The notes under the pieces are model-generated. The model ran no database searches and had not been told where the DNA came from. It worked only from the letters and a program-made list of their open reading frames with translations. From Pedobacter helvus (lineage in GTDB: Bacteria > Bacteroidota > Bacteroidia > Sphingobacteriales > Sphingobacteriaceae), in contig NZ_SRMP01000001.1 in the NCBI RefSeq assembly GCF_005925325.1, positions 434,001 through 498,000 of the forward strand: a stretch of DNA of 64,000 nucleotides, given 5' to 3'. A program made the translations under genes and the position numbers. Positions 26,201 through 34,344 of the stretch are shown here, in pieces (position 1 is the first letter of the stretch; each line of letters begins with the position of its first letter).

Positions 26201-26379
26201 TCGAAGGTGAAGTAAGTTTAGATGGTCGTTTAAATTTAAAAGGTAGATTAGGCTTACCCCCTTTCGGGTTGATTGGTATTCCGCTGAGTGTGACTGGCAC
26301 GCAAGACAATCCAATTATTAAACTGAAGCGTAACAAAGACGGTAAGCTGGAAGAAACTGAAGATGTGGATAGCAAGTAG
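23290..26379 (+). CDS. AsmA-like large envelope protein
   Basis: About 1029 residues from the TTG at 23290 (LKKFFKILGISFASLIALLFIIPFLIP, an N-terminal anchor). Starts at 23215 (TTG) and 23245 (ATG) are in frame but precede the -7 element. The body is the repeated beta-strand pattern of AsmA/TamB-like proteins: the N-terminal GEVSFEGTGLSFFTHFPSLTLNLDEF, many repeats of the DLALKGS-type, and an AsmA C-terminal-like region with LKGRLGLPPFGLIGIPLSVTGTQDNPIIKLK. Such proteins are long grooves that move lipids between membranes or modulate outer membrane assembly. Monocistronic, with a strong hairpin after the stop. Confidence 0.88.
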   Translation: MKKFFKILGISFASLIALLFIIPFLIPKTINQQITKTINQHIKGEVSFEGTGLSFFTHFPSLTLNLDEFLLKGSEPFKNDTLIYAKQMSLGINLFSLFGDQIKVDEFYLDKAKINILSDEQGHANYNVYESKDDGKKSKDTGSTAIKIEGIYIKNSDLVYNDKSIPMMIDARQVNYSGTGDLSKAIFDLKSKLSIKDADIYYAGTPYLLHKELNAKLITKINTNSLDLLFDENNIKINSLPIRFVGRFSFLKDGYDMDFKTQAKETDLQNIFTALPAEIAEKLEKTKVKGYAEIDASLIGKYIAESNTMPSLTFNMKVRDGEIENPNAPEAIKNLFLNLQTKIPSLNPDSLDLNMDSLYFNIGNDFLASTTKIKGLKEPYIYTKTRSNLDLAKWAKVVNMDSLNVKGRLVMSVNADGKYSKKVMRSGLRQVDTVIATVPTFDAKIKLSNGYFKYASLPSPIDKINFDFVGNNVNGDYKNTKLEISSIDINAMSNYIKGYLKLQTINNITVDLGLKTVINFAEIKNFYPIKDLILDGKLAIDANSKGAYDKAKKLFPVTKASIKLDRGYIKTANFNEALEKIDIDAVVTNNNGTLKGTLVHIKPISFEMAKQPFLLKANVSNFENVSYDIASRGTLDIGKLYKIFAIPGYQVHGLIYTNVNFKGLQSDAMAGRYGRLQNKGFMSIKDLNILTDMFPNAFIIKNGKFSFTSSALKFDEFNASYGGSDFKLNGNLNNYVNFVFDEKEKLSGSFVLHSNKIIADEFMAFSGDTTAAKTSATKGVIIIPTNLNVSFNANADNVEYTGLNLKNAKGKMVINNGKLTLSETGFDLIGAKVVMDASYQSTSPKSANFDFKLNAKEFDIAKAYKEIKLFREMATSASKVKGIVGLDYQLTGRLNDEMFPVLPSVKGGGTLTLKDVKLAGFKMMNAVSKETKRDSLTNPNLKDVVVKTSIKNNIMTIERTKMKIAGFRPRFEGEVSLDGRLNLKGRLGLPPFGLIGIPLSVTGTQDNPIIKLKRNKDGKLEETEDVDSK

Positions 26380-26392
26380 CTTTGGTTTGAAA

Positions 26393-26437
26393 CATTAAGG
26401 AATTAAAAGAATTAAGACTTAATTCCTTAATGGTTTT
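26393..26437 (+). terminator. Terminator of the AsmA-like gene
   Basis: A 14-bp perfect stem (CATTAAGGAATTAA against TTAATTCCTTAATG, arms 26393-26406 and 26419-26432), followed by GTTTTG. It lies 13 bases after the stop. Confidence 0.6.
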
Positions 26438-26498
26438 GTAACTCGAGTACTGACTTAAAAGCTGATGCTGAAATAAATTCAGCGTAACGGAATGCCCA

Positions 26499-26571
26499 TT
26501 TGCCGTCACCCTGAATTATTTCAGAGTCTGTTAGGCTACATAGATTCCTCTTGACGTCGGAATGACAAAAG
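26499..26571. repeat. Dispersed palindromic element (CCGTCACCCTGA type)
   Basis: Bounded by CCGTCACCCTGA and GTCGGAATGAC, with the interior TTTCAGAGTCTGTTAG...AGATTCCTC typical of the Bacteroidota intergenic repeat. It lies between the ends of the AsmA-like and receptor genes. Confidence 0.6.
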
Positions 26572-26585
26572 TTCAATAGAGTCAA

Positions 26586-28751
26586 TTACATCCTATTCTG
26601 CTCAGCTGTTTTTGCCCTAGCCTTCGCATCTTTCACTTTCTGGTTTCCAAAGTTGTATTTCAAATTAATCATGAAATACTGCGTGTCTCTATAATCTGTA
26701 AAATATTGGTTTTGGTTCGCATATTTAGCAGAAACAATGCTATTATCCGTTTTAAAAATATCGTTGATCACTAAACCAACTTCAAATTTCTTATCGAACA
26801 TTTTCTTGTTTAGTACAATGTTGGTGTTTTGCGAAGAAGTGATATTGAAAGAGCCTTGTATCGACTTAGAGTTGTACACGTAAGACATATTCAGATCCCA
26901 AGTTTTGGCTTTATCTAAAGTAATTTGGGTAGAGATATTTCCGTAGTAGAAGAAATTCTTGTTTTTGTACAAAACCTTATCCACGCCTATAAAATAGTCG
27001 TCGTTGTACTCTCCCATTGCATATAAATTCACTTTCCATTTTTCCGTTAGCGAAAAGCCTTTAGAAACATTAGCACCAAAATTATTGCTCTTTTCGATGT
27101 TAGTGTAGTTGTAAATAGTCTCGAAAGTTTCCGGATTTTGAACAGAAATCTCCATTGAAGGATTAACCCTGTGGCTATAATAGAGCTCGAAATTCCAATC
27201 TTTCAATGTATAAGTTGTGCTCAAATTATGAATGATAGTCGATTTCAAATTAGCATCGCCCTGAAAGTAGGAATAGAAATTATAGTAAGATTTTGATGGA
27301 TTTAGGAAATCGTAATTGGGTCTGTTGATCCTTTTACCATAAGAAACTCCTAATTGTTGATCTTTAGCTACATTGTACATTACATACAAAGTTGGGAACA
27401 AGTTGGTTCTAGTATTTTTATTTTCCACGAAAGGGTTGTTAGAAACCGTTTTGATCAAGGTAGTTTCTGAACGCAATCCTGCCTTGGCCTCCCATTTTTC
27501 CCATTGGTAATTAACAGCAGCATAAGCGGCTAAAATATTTTCCTTGTATTTGAACAAGTTACTTCTATTTGGATCTAACACTAGATCTTGCTGATTGCCA
27601 TCTAAAAAACTTAGATCGTTTTGGTTACTTACAAAGCTATATTTCAATCCACTCTCGAAAGTCAGTTTTTTCTGATTTAAACGATAATCTACTTGTGATA
27701 CATACAAATTAATCTGTTGTAAGCTATGGTTCGCAAAACGATTGTAACGCTCTGGCTCATTGATAAAACGGAAATAAGTGGCTACTTCTTGATTTTCGCG
27801 GTGGTGATTGTTGCTGTAATTATTAGACCAAGTTAGGTTATGTGCTCCGAACTTTTTATCGTAAGCTAAATAAGCGTTGAAACTTCCATAACGTTGTCTT
27901 CTATCGTTTAAAGTTTGATAACTCGACTGCAATACATTATTCGTGGTGTTGTAAATATTGGTAGGCACATTGTAATTTCCAATAGAAGCCGGATTGTAAT
28001 TTCCATCGAAACCGAACTGAATATTCTGAAGCGTATCGATACTATATTGTGCCGAGAAATTATATGAATGTTGCTCATGCGCCTGTGTTTTCCGTACCAT
28101 ATCGCTTTCCCAACGGGTTTGGTCGTTAGCAAAAGTTACCACATCCATATTCTTGCGCACATAATCTCCAGATACAAAATTATAGTCGCCACTTAGCTGC
28201 CATTTATCGGTATTGAAAGATTGCATCAAACCTATCCTACCCTTAGCATAAATAGATTGGTGGTAACGACCAGAAAGTCGGCCTTTGTAGCCTGCCAACT
28301 TGTTTTGTTTCATTTTTATGTTGATTACTGCCCCGCCCTGAGCTTCATATTTCGCCGGCGGATTGGTAATTACTTCAACGGAACTGATACTGCTACCGTC
28401 CGTATTTTCCAGAAATTGTTTGAGCTGCTCTTGGCTCATCAAAGTTCGCTTATCGTTAATGGTTACCAAAATCTGCGTATTACCCTGAACAGAAAGCGCA
28501 TCATTTTTCATCACCACGTTTGGTGTATTTTTCAGAATATCCCATCCGTTCAAATTTTGTAGAGGCGTTTGGTCGATATTAAACTCCAATCTGTCCGCTT
28601 TACGCTTTAACATTGGTTTTTTATAGCTTACACTTACAGCATTCAGTACAATTGCAGTATCTTTTTTTAAGGATTTTTTAGTGGTATCAGCTACATTTTG
28701 TGTCCATGCAAAAAATGGAAGACATAGCAAGATGGTGAGGTATAACTTCAT
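26586..28751 (-). CDS. Outer membrane beta-barrel receptor, TonB-receptor-like
   Basis: 721 residues with a signal peptide (LYLTILLCLPFFAWTQN). It has no CarboxypepD-like stretch; a plug domain is recognisable (about 35-150: NAVSVSYKKPMLKRKADRLEFNID, then GWDILKNTPNVVMKNDALSVQGN and SVEVITNPPAKYEAQGGAVINIKMK) and a C-terminal 22-strand barrel of the OMP_b-brl_3 type, ending YFMINLKYNFGNQKVKDAKARAK. Similar proteins take up large nutrients or act in envelope signalling. The ligand is unknown. It is divergent from a sensor kinase/regulator pair, which may control it. Confidence 0.88.
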   Translation of the reverse strand: MKLYLTILLCLPFFAWTQNVADTTKKSLKKDTAIVLNAVSVSYKKPMLKRKADRLEFNIDQTPLQNLNGWDILKNTPNVVMKNDALSVQGNTQILVTINDKRTLMSQEQLKQFLENTDGSSISSVEVITNPPAKYEAQGGAVINIKMKQNKLAGYKGRLSGRYHQSIYAKGRIGLMQSFNTDKWQLSGDYNFVSGDYVRKNMDVVTFANDQTRWESDMVRKTQAHEQHSYNFSAQYSIDTLQNIQFGFDGNYNPASIGNYNVPTNIYNTTNNVLQSSYQTLNDRRQRYGSFNAYLAYDKKFGAHNLTWSNNYSNNHHRENQEVATYFRFINEPERYNRFANHSLQQINLYVSQVDYRLNQKKLTFESGLKYSFVSNQNDLSFLDGNQQDLVLDPNRSNLFKYKENILAAYAAVNYQWEKWEAKAGLRSETTLIKTVSNNPFVENKNTRTNLFPTLYVMYNVAKDQQLGVSYGKRINRPNYDFLNPSKSYYNFYSYFQGDANLKSTIIHNLSTTYTLKDWNFELYYSHRVNPSMEISVQNPETFETIYNYTNIEKSNNFGANVSKGFSLTEKWKVNLYAMGEYNDDYFIGVDKVLYKNKNFFYYGNISTQITLDKAKTWDLNMSYVYNSKSIQGSFNITSSQNTNIVLNKKMFDKKFEVGLVINDIFKTDNSIVSAKYANQNQYFTDYRDTQYFMINLKYNFGNQKVKDAKARAKTAEQNRM

Positions 28752-28793
28752 ATTCGTTTATTTCCTGCAAAACTGTTACGAAAACCTTAGAAG

Positions 28794-28801
28794 CAAAGTT
28801 A
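28794..28801 (-). promoter_or_regulatory. -7 element TAACTTTG of the receptor gene
   Basis: On the minus strand a full TAnnTTTG match, 42 bases before the ATG at 28751. The -33 element is not clear. The promoter is back to back with that of the sensor kinase at 28827-28858. Confidence 0.5.
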
Positions 28802-28826
28802 ATGAAGTGTTAATGGAGCGTTAACG

Positions 28827-28858
28827 TTGTGAAGAACCCAATTAGCTTCGTACTTTTG
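28827..28858 (+). promoter_or_regulatory. Promoter of the sensor kinase gene
   Basis: TTG (28827-28829), 21-base spacer, TACTTTTG (28851-28858). The ATG follows only 4 bases later at 28863, so the transcript would have almost no leader. Confidence 0.6.
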
Positions 28859-28862
28859 AATA

Positions 28863-30164
28863 ATGAATAAAAAAATTGGTACAACCTTACTTTTCGTCAT
28901 CAGCTTTTTGGTACTGATTGCTTTACAAAGCTATTACCTGTACAATTCTTACCTATTGGAAAAAAAAGATTTGAATAAAAAGGTACAGTTAATCGCTAGC
29001 GAGGTATTAGAACAGTTGGAAAAATATGAGAAAGAATCTAGTGAAGACTCGCTAATCATGAGCTTAAAAAAGCTATCATCAAATGAAAAGTTCATGAACC
29101 AAAAAATCGATGAAAGGAAGCAATGGTATCATTTCAAAAACTTTTACGAATCGCAAGTCGACTCTATTTTGGCTAAAGAAACCGCCCAAAGCAATTTTGA
29201 GATTGCATTAAAGAGCGAAATTTATTCTGTGTTTGATGAAACCGAGAAAAAAGAGCTTTTACCTCGCAAATCTCCTTTGGTATTATTCAAAACCAAGGCA
29301 CCAATAAGTGCCGGATTTGTATTTAATGAAGGCAAATGGAATTCCAATTTTTCGGAAAAAGATACCGAACTGAAAGTCGACGAACACTACCACTACACGA
29401 TCAGATCGAGAACATCTGCAGAATTATTGAATGCGAATTATCTCATATTCAAGAAAATATTACCATTATCATTGGTAAGTTTGTCTATTATCCTTTTGCT
29501 TACCTATCTTTTTTGGAAAACTTCAAAGAATTTAAAGTTGCAACAATTGAAAGTGTCGCAGCTTTACACCTCGATAGACTCTATTGCACATGAGCTGAAC
29601 ACACCTTTAACTACACTGAAATTCACTTTAGCCAGCACGCCAGCTAACGAAACAAAACAATTATTAGAAAGGCAAATCCAGCGATTAGAGAAAGTGGTTT
29701 CTTCTATCCATAGCTCTTCTGCCGATAGCGAGCTTCTTTTGAAAGCAGATATCGACGACTTTGTTGCTAACATTGCCAAACGATTTGATCAAATTAAGTT
29801 AGAAACAGCAATTGAATTTAAGGATAATCAATCCCTGTTGAAAAATGATTTCGAACAGATTTTAAATAATCTTGTAGAAAACTCGGTAAAGTATAAAGCC
29901 AGCGAAGTGAAAGTTCATTTACAATTTGGAAAGGAAATTTCCATAGAAATAACTGACAATGGCATTGGCATACCCGAAGAAGCACAACCTTATATTTTTG
30001 ACAAATATTATCGTGTAAGTAGACCTGAAAACCTGCAGATCAATGGTTTAGGACTTGGCCTACACATTGTTAAGCAGATAGCAGAGAAGTACCGCGGCAT
30101 TGTCCAGGTACTTTCGAATGCTGCAAATGGTGTAACTTTTAAAATCTCTTTACCAAATGCGTAA
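28863..30164 (+). CDS. Membrane sensor histidine kinase
   Basis: 433 residues. Two membrane helices (about 7-25 and 196-218) enclose an extracytoplasmic sensor region of about 170 residues with no named fold. The cytoplasmic part has the H box (SIDSIAHELNTPLTTLKFTL, His about 243), and the ATPase with N box (NNLVENSVKYKA), G1 (ITDNGIGIPEEAQPYIFDKYYRV) and G2 (GLGLGLHIVKQIAEKY). It overlaps the regulator gene by 8 bp, so the two make one transcript. The signal is unknown; the divergent outer membrane receptor is a plausible target. Confidence 0.93.
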   Translation: MNKKIGTTLLFVISFLVLIALQSYYLYNSYLLEKKDLNKKVQLIASEVLEQLEKYEKESSEDSLIMSLKKLSSNEKFMNQKIDERKQWYHFKNFYESQVDSILAKETAQSNFEIALKSEIYSVFDETEKKELLPRKSPLVLFKTKAPISAGFVFNEGKWNSNFSEKDTELKVDEHYHYTIRSRTSAELLNANYLIFKKILPLSLVSLSIILLLTYLFWKTSKNLKLQQLKVSQLYTSIDSIAHELNTPLTTLKFTLASTPANETKQLLERQIQRLEKVVSSIHSSSADSELLLKADIDDFVANIAKRFDQIKLETAIEFKDNQSLLKNDFEQILNNLVENSVKYKASEVKVHLQFGKEISIEITDNGIGIPEEAQPYIFDKYYRVSRPENLQINGLGLGLHIVKQIAEKYRGIVQVLSNAANGVTFKISLPNA

Positions 30165-30837
30165 TCATATTTTATTAGTTGAAGATGATCTTGATCTAGG
30201 CCTGGTTTTAAAGCAGTATCTCCAGTTCTCAGGCTTTGAGGTAACTTGGTTTTCAAACCCTCTTGAGGCTGTAGAGAATTTAGCTACACTCGAAAATATC
30301 CAATTGGCAATTATAGATGTGATGATGCCAGAAATGAATGGATTTGATTTATCTAAAATCATCAGCGAGCGCAGTAAAATTCCGTTCCTATTTTTAACTG
30401 CCAAAGTACAGAGCATAGACAGGATTTTAGGTTTGAAGTTAGGCGCCGATGATTACATCGCTAAACCTTGCGAACCTGAAGAATTGTTGTTGAGGGTAAA
30501 AAACATCCTCAAACGCGAACAAAAAAGTGAACTGTCGCAATCTGTTGCTATTGGCAAGTACAGCTTTCTACCGTCTCAATACCAAATTGTATTTAACGAT
30601 AAAACATACACCATTACCGAAAAGGAAACGGAATTGTTGATTTTATTAAGCCAAAACAATCATAAAGTAGTCAACCGAAAGGAAATCTTAGAAAAGCTTT
30701 GGGGCGAGAACGATTATTTCTTAGGTAGAAGTCTGGATGTTTTCATGACGAGGTTGCGTAAGTATTTTAAAGAGGATGAGCGCATTAAGTTCGATTCGGT
30801 GCGTGGCATTGGTTTCAAGGTGGAATTTCCAGAATAG
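30157..30837 (+). CDS. OmpR-family response regulator
   Basis: 226 residues. Receiver domain with LLVEDDLDLG, phospho-acceptor Asp in LAIIDVMMPEMNG (about 52), FLFLTAK and the Lys in YIAKPCEPEEL (about 103). C-terminal winged helix (about 130-224) with ITEKETELLILLSQNNHKVVNRKEILEKLWG and the recognition-helix region LDVFMTRLRKYFKEDERIKFDSVRGIGFKVE. It would be phosphorylated by the kinase encoded just upstream and control transcription. Confidence 0.94.
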   Translation: MRNHILLVEDDLDLGLVLKQYLQFSGFEVTWFSNPLEAVENLATLENIQLAIIDVMMPEMNGFDLSKIISERSKIPFLFLTAKVQSIDRILGLKLGADDYIAKPCEPEELLLRVKNILKREQKSELSQSVAIGKYSFLPSQYQIVFNDKTYTITEKETELLILLSQNNHKVVNRKEILEKLWGENDYFLGRSLDVFMTRLRKYFKEDERIKFDSVRGIGFKVEFPE

Positions 30838-30853
30838 CAATACAAGACTTCTC

Positions 30854-31018
30854 TTTGCGTTCATCGCGTGTCTTTCTCTATCTTCGCGTTAAACGTTTAC
30901 CGCAAAGGTTTTTGAAGTTCCGCTAGGAACCGCCAAGTATTATGCTGTTTTAAGTTCCCTAAACCCGATTGCAGTGGATGCCGATTTTTTCATCGGCAGC
31001 AACGAAAAGCGGGACTGA
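30854..31018. repeat. Cluster of three dispersed hairpin elements
   Basis: Fills most of the 284-bp gap before the ABC-F gene. First, CTTTGCG...CGCAAAG termini (30854-30907). Second, GTTCC-gcta-GGAAC (30917-30930). Third, AAACCCGATT...AGCGGGACTGA (30961-31018) with an inner GCCGAT/ATCGGC hairpin. The third has a second copy at 36199-36293. Confidence 0.55.
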
Positions 31019-31106
31019 CAATAATAGAACTACTATCGCTGCTTTTCTAAAATTCATGCTATTTGAGCAATCGTAAATCTAAAATCGTATATCGTAAATC
31101 TATTGC

Positions 31107-31114
31107 TATCTTTG
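31107..31114 (+). promoter_or_regulatory. -7 element TATCTTTG of the ABC-F gene
   Basis: A full TAnnTTTG match that ends 7 bases before the ATG at 31122, which suggests a very short or absent leader. No clear -33 TTG. Confidence 0.5.
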
Positions 31115-31121
31115 CCCCACA

Positions 31122-33029
31122 ATGATTTCTATTAATAACCTTAGTTTTTTAATTGGCTCTAGGGCCTTGTACGACGAAGCCGACTGGCATATTAAACCTG
31201 GCGACAGAGTTGGATTGATTGGTGCGAACGGAACTGGAAAGTCTACCCTTTTAAAAATAATTGTTGGAGAGTATGCCCCTACTTCGGGCAGTATTTCGAT
31301 GGCCAAAGATTTACGCATTGGCTATCTGAACCAAGATTTACTTTCGTACGATAGCCACAACCCAATTTTGCAAGTGGCCATGGAAGCTTTTGACCGTCAG
31401 AATAAGCTACATGCAGAAATTGAAGAACTTTTAAAGGTTATTGAAACGGATTACAGCGAAGATGTTTTAAACAAATTGGCCCAAAAGCAGGAAGAATTTG
31501 ATGCTTTGGACGGTTATAATATCGAGTACCGTGCCAATGAAATCTTAGCTGGTTTGGGTTTTAGTACCGAAGATCAGCAAAGACCTTTAAACACCTTCTC
31601 TGGAGGATGGCGAATGAGGGTAATGCTGGCAAAAATACTATTGCAAGATCCTGATATTTTACTACTAGATGAGCCTACCAACCACATGGACTTACCGTCT
31701 ATTAAATGGTTAGAGACTTATTTAGCAGGATTTGAAGGTGCCATTGTCATTGTTTCTCACGATAGGTATTTCTTAGATAAAATCATTAACAAAACCGTAG
31801 AAAGCCGTAAAGGTAAATTAACTACCTACGCTGGAAACTACACCTATTATTTAGAAGAAAAAGAATTAAGAGCCGAGATACAACGTGGTGAATTTAAAAA
31901 TCAACAGGCAAAAATTAAGCAGGAAGAGCGTTTAATTGAACGTTTTAAGGCTAAAGCGAGTAAGGCAAAAATGGCTCAGTCTCGTATGAAAGCTTTAGAC
32001 AGAATGGAACGTGTAGATGATGTGGATGATGATAATCCGACCGTGAACTTCAGCTTTAAATTTTCGAAACCTTCGGGGCGCCATGTAGTTCGACTGGAAA
32101 ATATATCGAAAAGCTATCCGAACATTCGTATTTTAGAAAAAGCAGAAGCTGTAATTGAAAAAGGTGATAAAATTGCATTGATTGGCGCCAACGGAAAGGG
32201 TAAATCTACTTTGCTACGTATTATTGCTGGTACCGAGAAATACGAGGGAACTTGCGAGACTGGTCACAATGTTACCACCACTTTCTTTGCGCAGCACCAA
32301 CTGGAGTCGTTGCATTTAGACAATGCCATTTTAGAAGAACTGCAGGCTTTTGCACCTAAACATACGGATACCGAATTGCGTGGCATTTTGGGTTGTTTCC
32401 TATTTACTGGCGATGATGTTTTCAAGAAAATCAAGGTATTATCTGGAGGTGAAAAATCGAGAGTAGCATTGGCAAAATCATTAACTACTGACAGTAACTT
32501 CTTAATTCTGGATGAGCCTACCAACCACTTGGATATCCAGTCGGTGAATATATTGATACAGGCTTTACAACAATACGAAGGAACTTTCATTTCTGTTTCT
32601 CACGATAGGTATTTTTTGGATAACGTGGCGAACAAAATTTGGTTCATCGAAGAGGATAAAATCAAAGAGTACCCAGGCACTTATGCTGAGTTTGAAGAAT
32701 GGGATGCGAAAAGAGTTAAACCTGTTCCAAAAGCAATTCCGGTAAAACCAGAGGAGAAAAAACCTGTGGTTAAAGAGCCCGTTACTGCAACCGTACAGCA
32801 GCAACTGAAAAAGTTAAACGAAAAATTGAAGCGTACAGAAGATGAGATTGCTGTATTTGAGCAAAGCGTAAAAAATTGCGAAGCTGAATTGGCAAAAGAA
32901 GAAGTTTTCAGTAATCAGCAAAAGTTGGATGAAGCAAATAAGAAATACTTATCTGAAAAAGCTTTGCTAGACGCTGCTCAAAATACTTGGGAAGAGCTTG
33001 CTGCTGAGATTATGGAGTTGGAAGGGTAA
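31122..33029 (+). CDS. ABC-F family ATPase (Uup/YdiF-like)
   Basis: 635 residues with two ABC ATPase domains and no membrane part. Domain 1: Walker A GANGTGKST, signature FSGGWRMRVMLAKILL, Walker B DILLLDEPTNHMD. Linker of about 80 residues rich in charge (FKNQQAKIKQEERLIERFKAK). Domain 2: Walker A GANGKGKST, signature LSGGEKSRVALAKSL, Walker B FLILDEPTNHLD. The C-terminal coiled coil (about 560-635, VQQQLKKLNEKLKRTEDEIAVFEQSV) matches the Uup-type DNA/rRNA-binding tail. ABC-F proteins act on ribosomes or in recombination; a housekeeping translation-factor role is most likely here. Confidence 0.93.
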   Translation: MISINNLSFLIGSRALYDEADWHIKPGDRVGLIGANGTGKSTLLKIIVGEYAPTSGSISMAKDLRIGYLNQDLLSYDSHNPILQVAMEAFDRQNKLHAEIEELLKVIETDYSEDVLNKLAQKQEEFDALDGYNIEYRANEILAGLGFSTEDQQRPLNTFSGGWRMRVMLAKILLQDPDILLLDEPTNHMDLPSIKWLETYLAGFEGAIVIVSHDRYFLDKIINKTVESRKGKLTTYAGNYTYYLEEKELRAEIQRGEFKNQQAKIKQEERLIERFKAKASKAKMAQSRMKALDRMERVDDVDDDNPTVNFSFKFSKPSGRHVVRLENISKSYPNIRILEKAEAVIEKGDKIALIGANGKGKSTLLRIIAGTEKYEGTCETGHNVTTTFFAQHQLESLHLDNAILEELQAFAPKHTDTELRGILGCFLFTGDDVFKKIKVLSGGEKSRVALAKSLTTDSNFLILDEPTNHLDIQSVNILIQALQQYEGTFISVSHDRYFLDNVANKIWFIEEDKIKEYPGTYAEFEEWDAKRVKPVPKAIPVKPEEKKPVVKEPVTATVQQQLKKLNEKLKRTEDEIAVFEQSVKNCEAELAKEEVFSNQQKLDEANKKYLSEKALLDAAQNTWEELAAEIMELEG

Positions 33030-33039
33030 GCTTTCCTTC

Positions 33040-33095
33040 TCTCATTGCGAGAGTTTACTCCGATTTGTGGGAGAGCGCAGCGACGCGGCAAGCTT
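33040..33095. repeat. Dispersed repeat fragment (CATTGCGAGAG..GCAGCGACGCGGCAAGC)
   Basis: Matches the Bacteroidota intergenic repeat bounded by CATTGCGAG and AGCGACGCGGCAA. It lies just upstream of the CGTCATCTCGA element. Confidence 0.5.
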
Positions 33096-33102
33096 TCTTC
33101 AC

Positions 33103-33223
33103 CGTCATCTCGACTGTAGCGCAGCAAAATGGAGAGATCTTTAAATTAGCGGAACACAGTTCAACGATTTTACTTCGTAGAGCTTCGGTTCTCGACTACA
33201 CTGCGTTTCGCTCGAAATGAGAC
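33103..33223. repeat. Dispersed element with CGTCATCTCGA termini
   Basis: About 121 bp bounded by CGTCATCTCGA and TCGAAATGAGAC. Interior phrases (AATGGAGAGATCTTT, CTACACTGCGTTTCGC) place it with the element at 15827-15937. It ends 18 bases before the Gfo/Idh start. Confidence 0.7.
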
Positions 33224-33241
33224 AAAACTAAATCAAAAAAC

Positions 33242-34222
33242 ATGGACGAAATTAAATGGGGAATTATTGGCTGTGGTGACGTTACTGAAGTTAAAAGCGG
33301 ACCCGCATTTAACAAAGTAGCTAACTCTAAATTGGTAGCCGTAATGCGCAGAGATGCTGCCAAAGCAGAAGACTATGCTAAACGACATGGTGTTCCGAAT
33401 TGGTACAACAATGCTTCCGATTTAATTAACGATCCTGAAGTAAATGCCATTTACATTGCCACTCCGCCCCTACAGCACGAAGAATACACCATAGCGGCAT
33501 TAGCTGCTGGCAAACCTGTGTATGTAGAGAAACCAATGGCACTAAATAGTGCCGCAGCGCAGCGAATGGCAGATGCTTCGGAGAAATATGGCGTAAAACT
33601 GGTAGTTGCTCATTATCGCAGAGCACAGCCGCTGTTTTTAAAAATCAAATCGTTATTGGCAGAAAAAGCCATTGGCGATGTGCGTTTTGTAGACTTGAAA
33701 ATGCTTCAACCTATTGCGAGCGATATCATTGCCAATTCAGAAGAAAACTGGAGAATTAACCCGGCTATTTCTGGAGGAGGCTTATTTCATGACCTTGCTC
33801 CGCACCAACTCGATTTGATGTTGTACTATTTCGGTGACGCGACAAGTTTTCATGGTTTAGCTAGCAAACAAGACATTTCTGCGCCAGTAGAAGATTTGGT
33901 AACCGGACATATCCAATTTGAAAACAACGTAGTTTTTAATGGCTTGTGGTGTTTCTCTGCCCCTAAAAGTGAACAATCAGACAGTTGCGATATTTATGGA
34001 TCAAAAGGGAAAATCACTTTTTCTGTTTTTGGTCAGTACATTAAGATCAATATAGAAGGCAAAGAGGAAACGCTCCAATTTGAACCGTTACAACACGTAG
34101 AACAACCCATGATTGAACAAGTGGTTTCTTACCTTATAGGCGAAGGCGAAAATCCTTGTTCTGCCGAAGAAGCTTTAAAAACCATGAAAATTATGGACGC
34201 TTTTACGAAAGTTTTAGATTAA
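33242..34222 (+). CDS. Gfo/Idh/MocA-family oxidoreductase
   Basis: 326 residues, cytoplasmic. N-terminal Rossmann domain with KWGIIGCGDVTEVKSGPAFNKV (GxGxxx motif), then NAIYIATPPLQHEEYTIAALAAGKPVYVEKPMALN, in which the EKP Lys is the usual catalytic residue. The C-terminal alpha/beta domain has GGGLFHDLAPHQLDLMLYYFGD (the HD..H motif). NAD(P)-dependent oxidation or reduction of a sugar or cyclitol is expected; the substrate is unknown. It stands alone between repeats and the DUF5103 gene. Confidence 0.92.
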   Translation: MDEIKWGIIGCGDVTEVKSGPAFNKVANSKLVAVMRRDAAKAEDYAKRHGVPNWYNNASDLINDPEVNAIYIATPPLQHEEYTIAALAAGKPVYVEKPMALNSAAAQRMADASEKYGVKLVVAHYRRAQPLFLKIKSLLAEKAIGDVRFVDLKMLQPIASDIIANSEENWRINPAISGGGLFHDLAPHQLDLMLYYFGDATSFHGLASKQDISAPVEDLVTGHIQFENNVVFNGLWCFSAPKSEQSDSCDIYGSKGKITFSVFGQYIKINIEGKEETLQFEPLQHVEQPMIEQVVSYLIGEGENPCSAEEALKTMKIMDAFTKVLD

Positions 34223-34344
34223 AATTTCCGTTTTCAGATAGTTTAAATTAGCTCCAGTCCTATTCTAATTATAGGTAATTTGAAAACAATTCAATCAGAA
34301 ACAAATCTGTGCATCTGTGGCAAAAGTTTTGATATATTTATAAG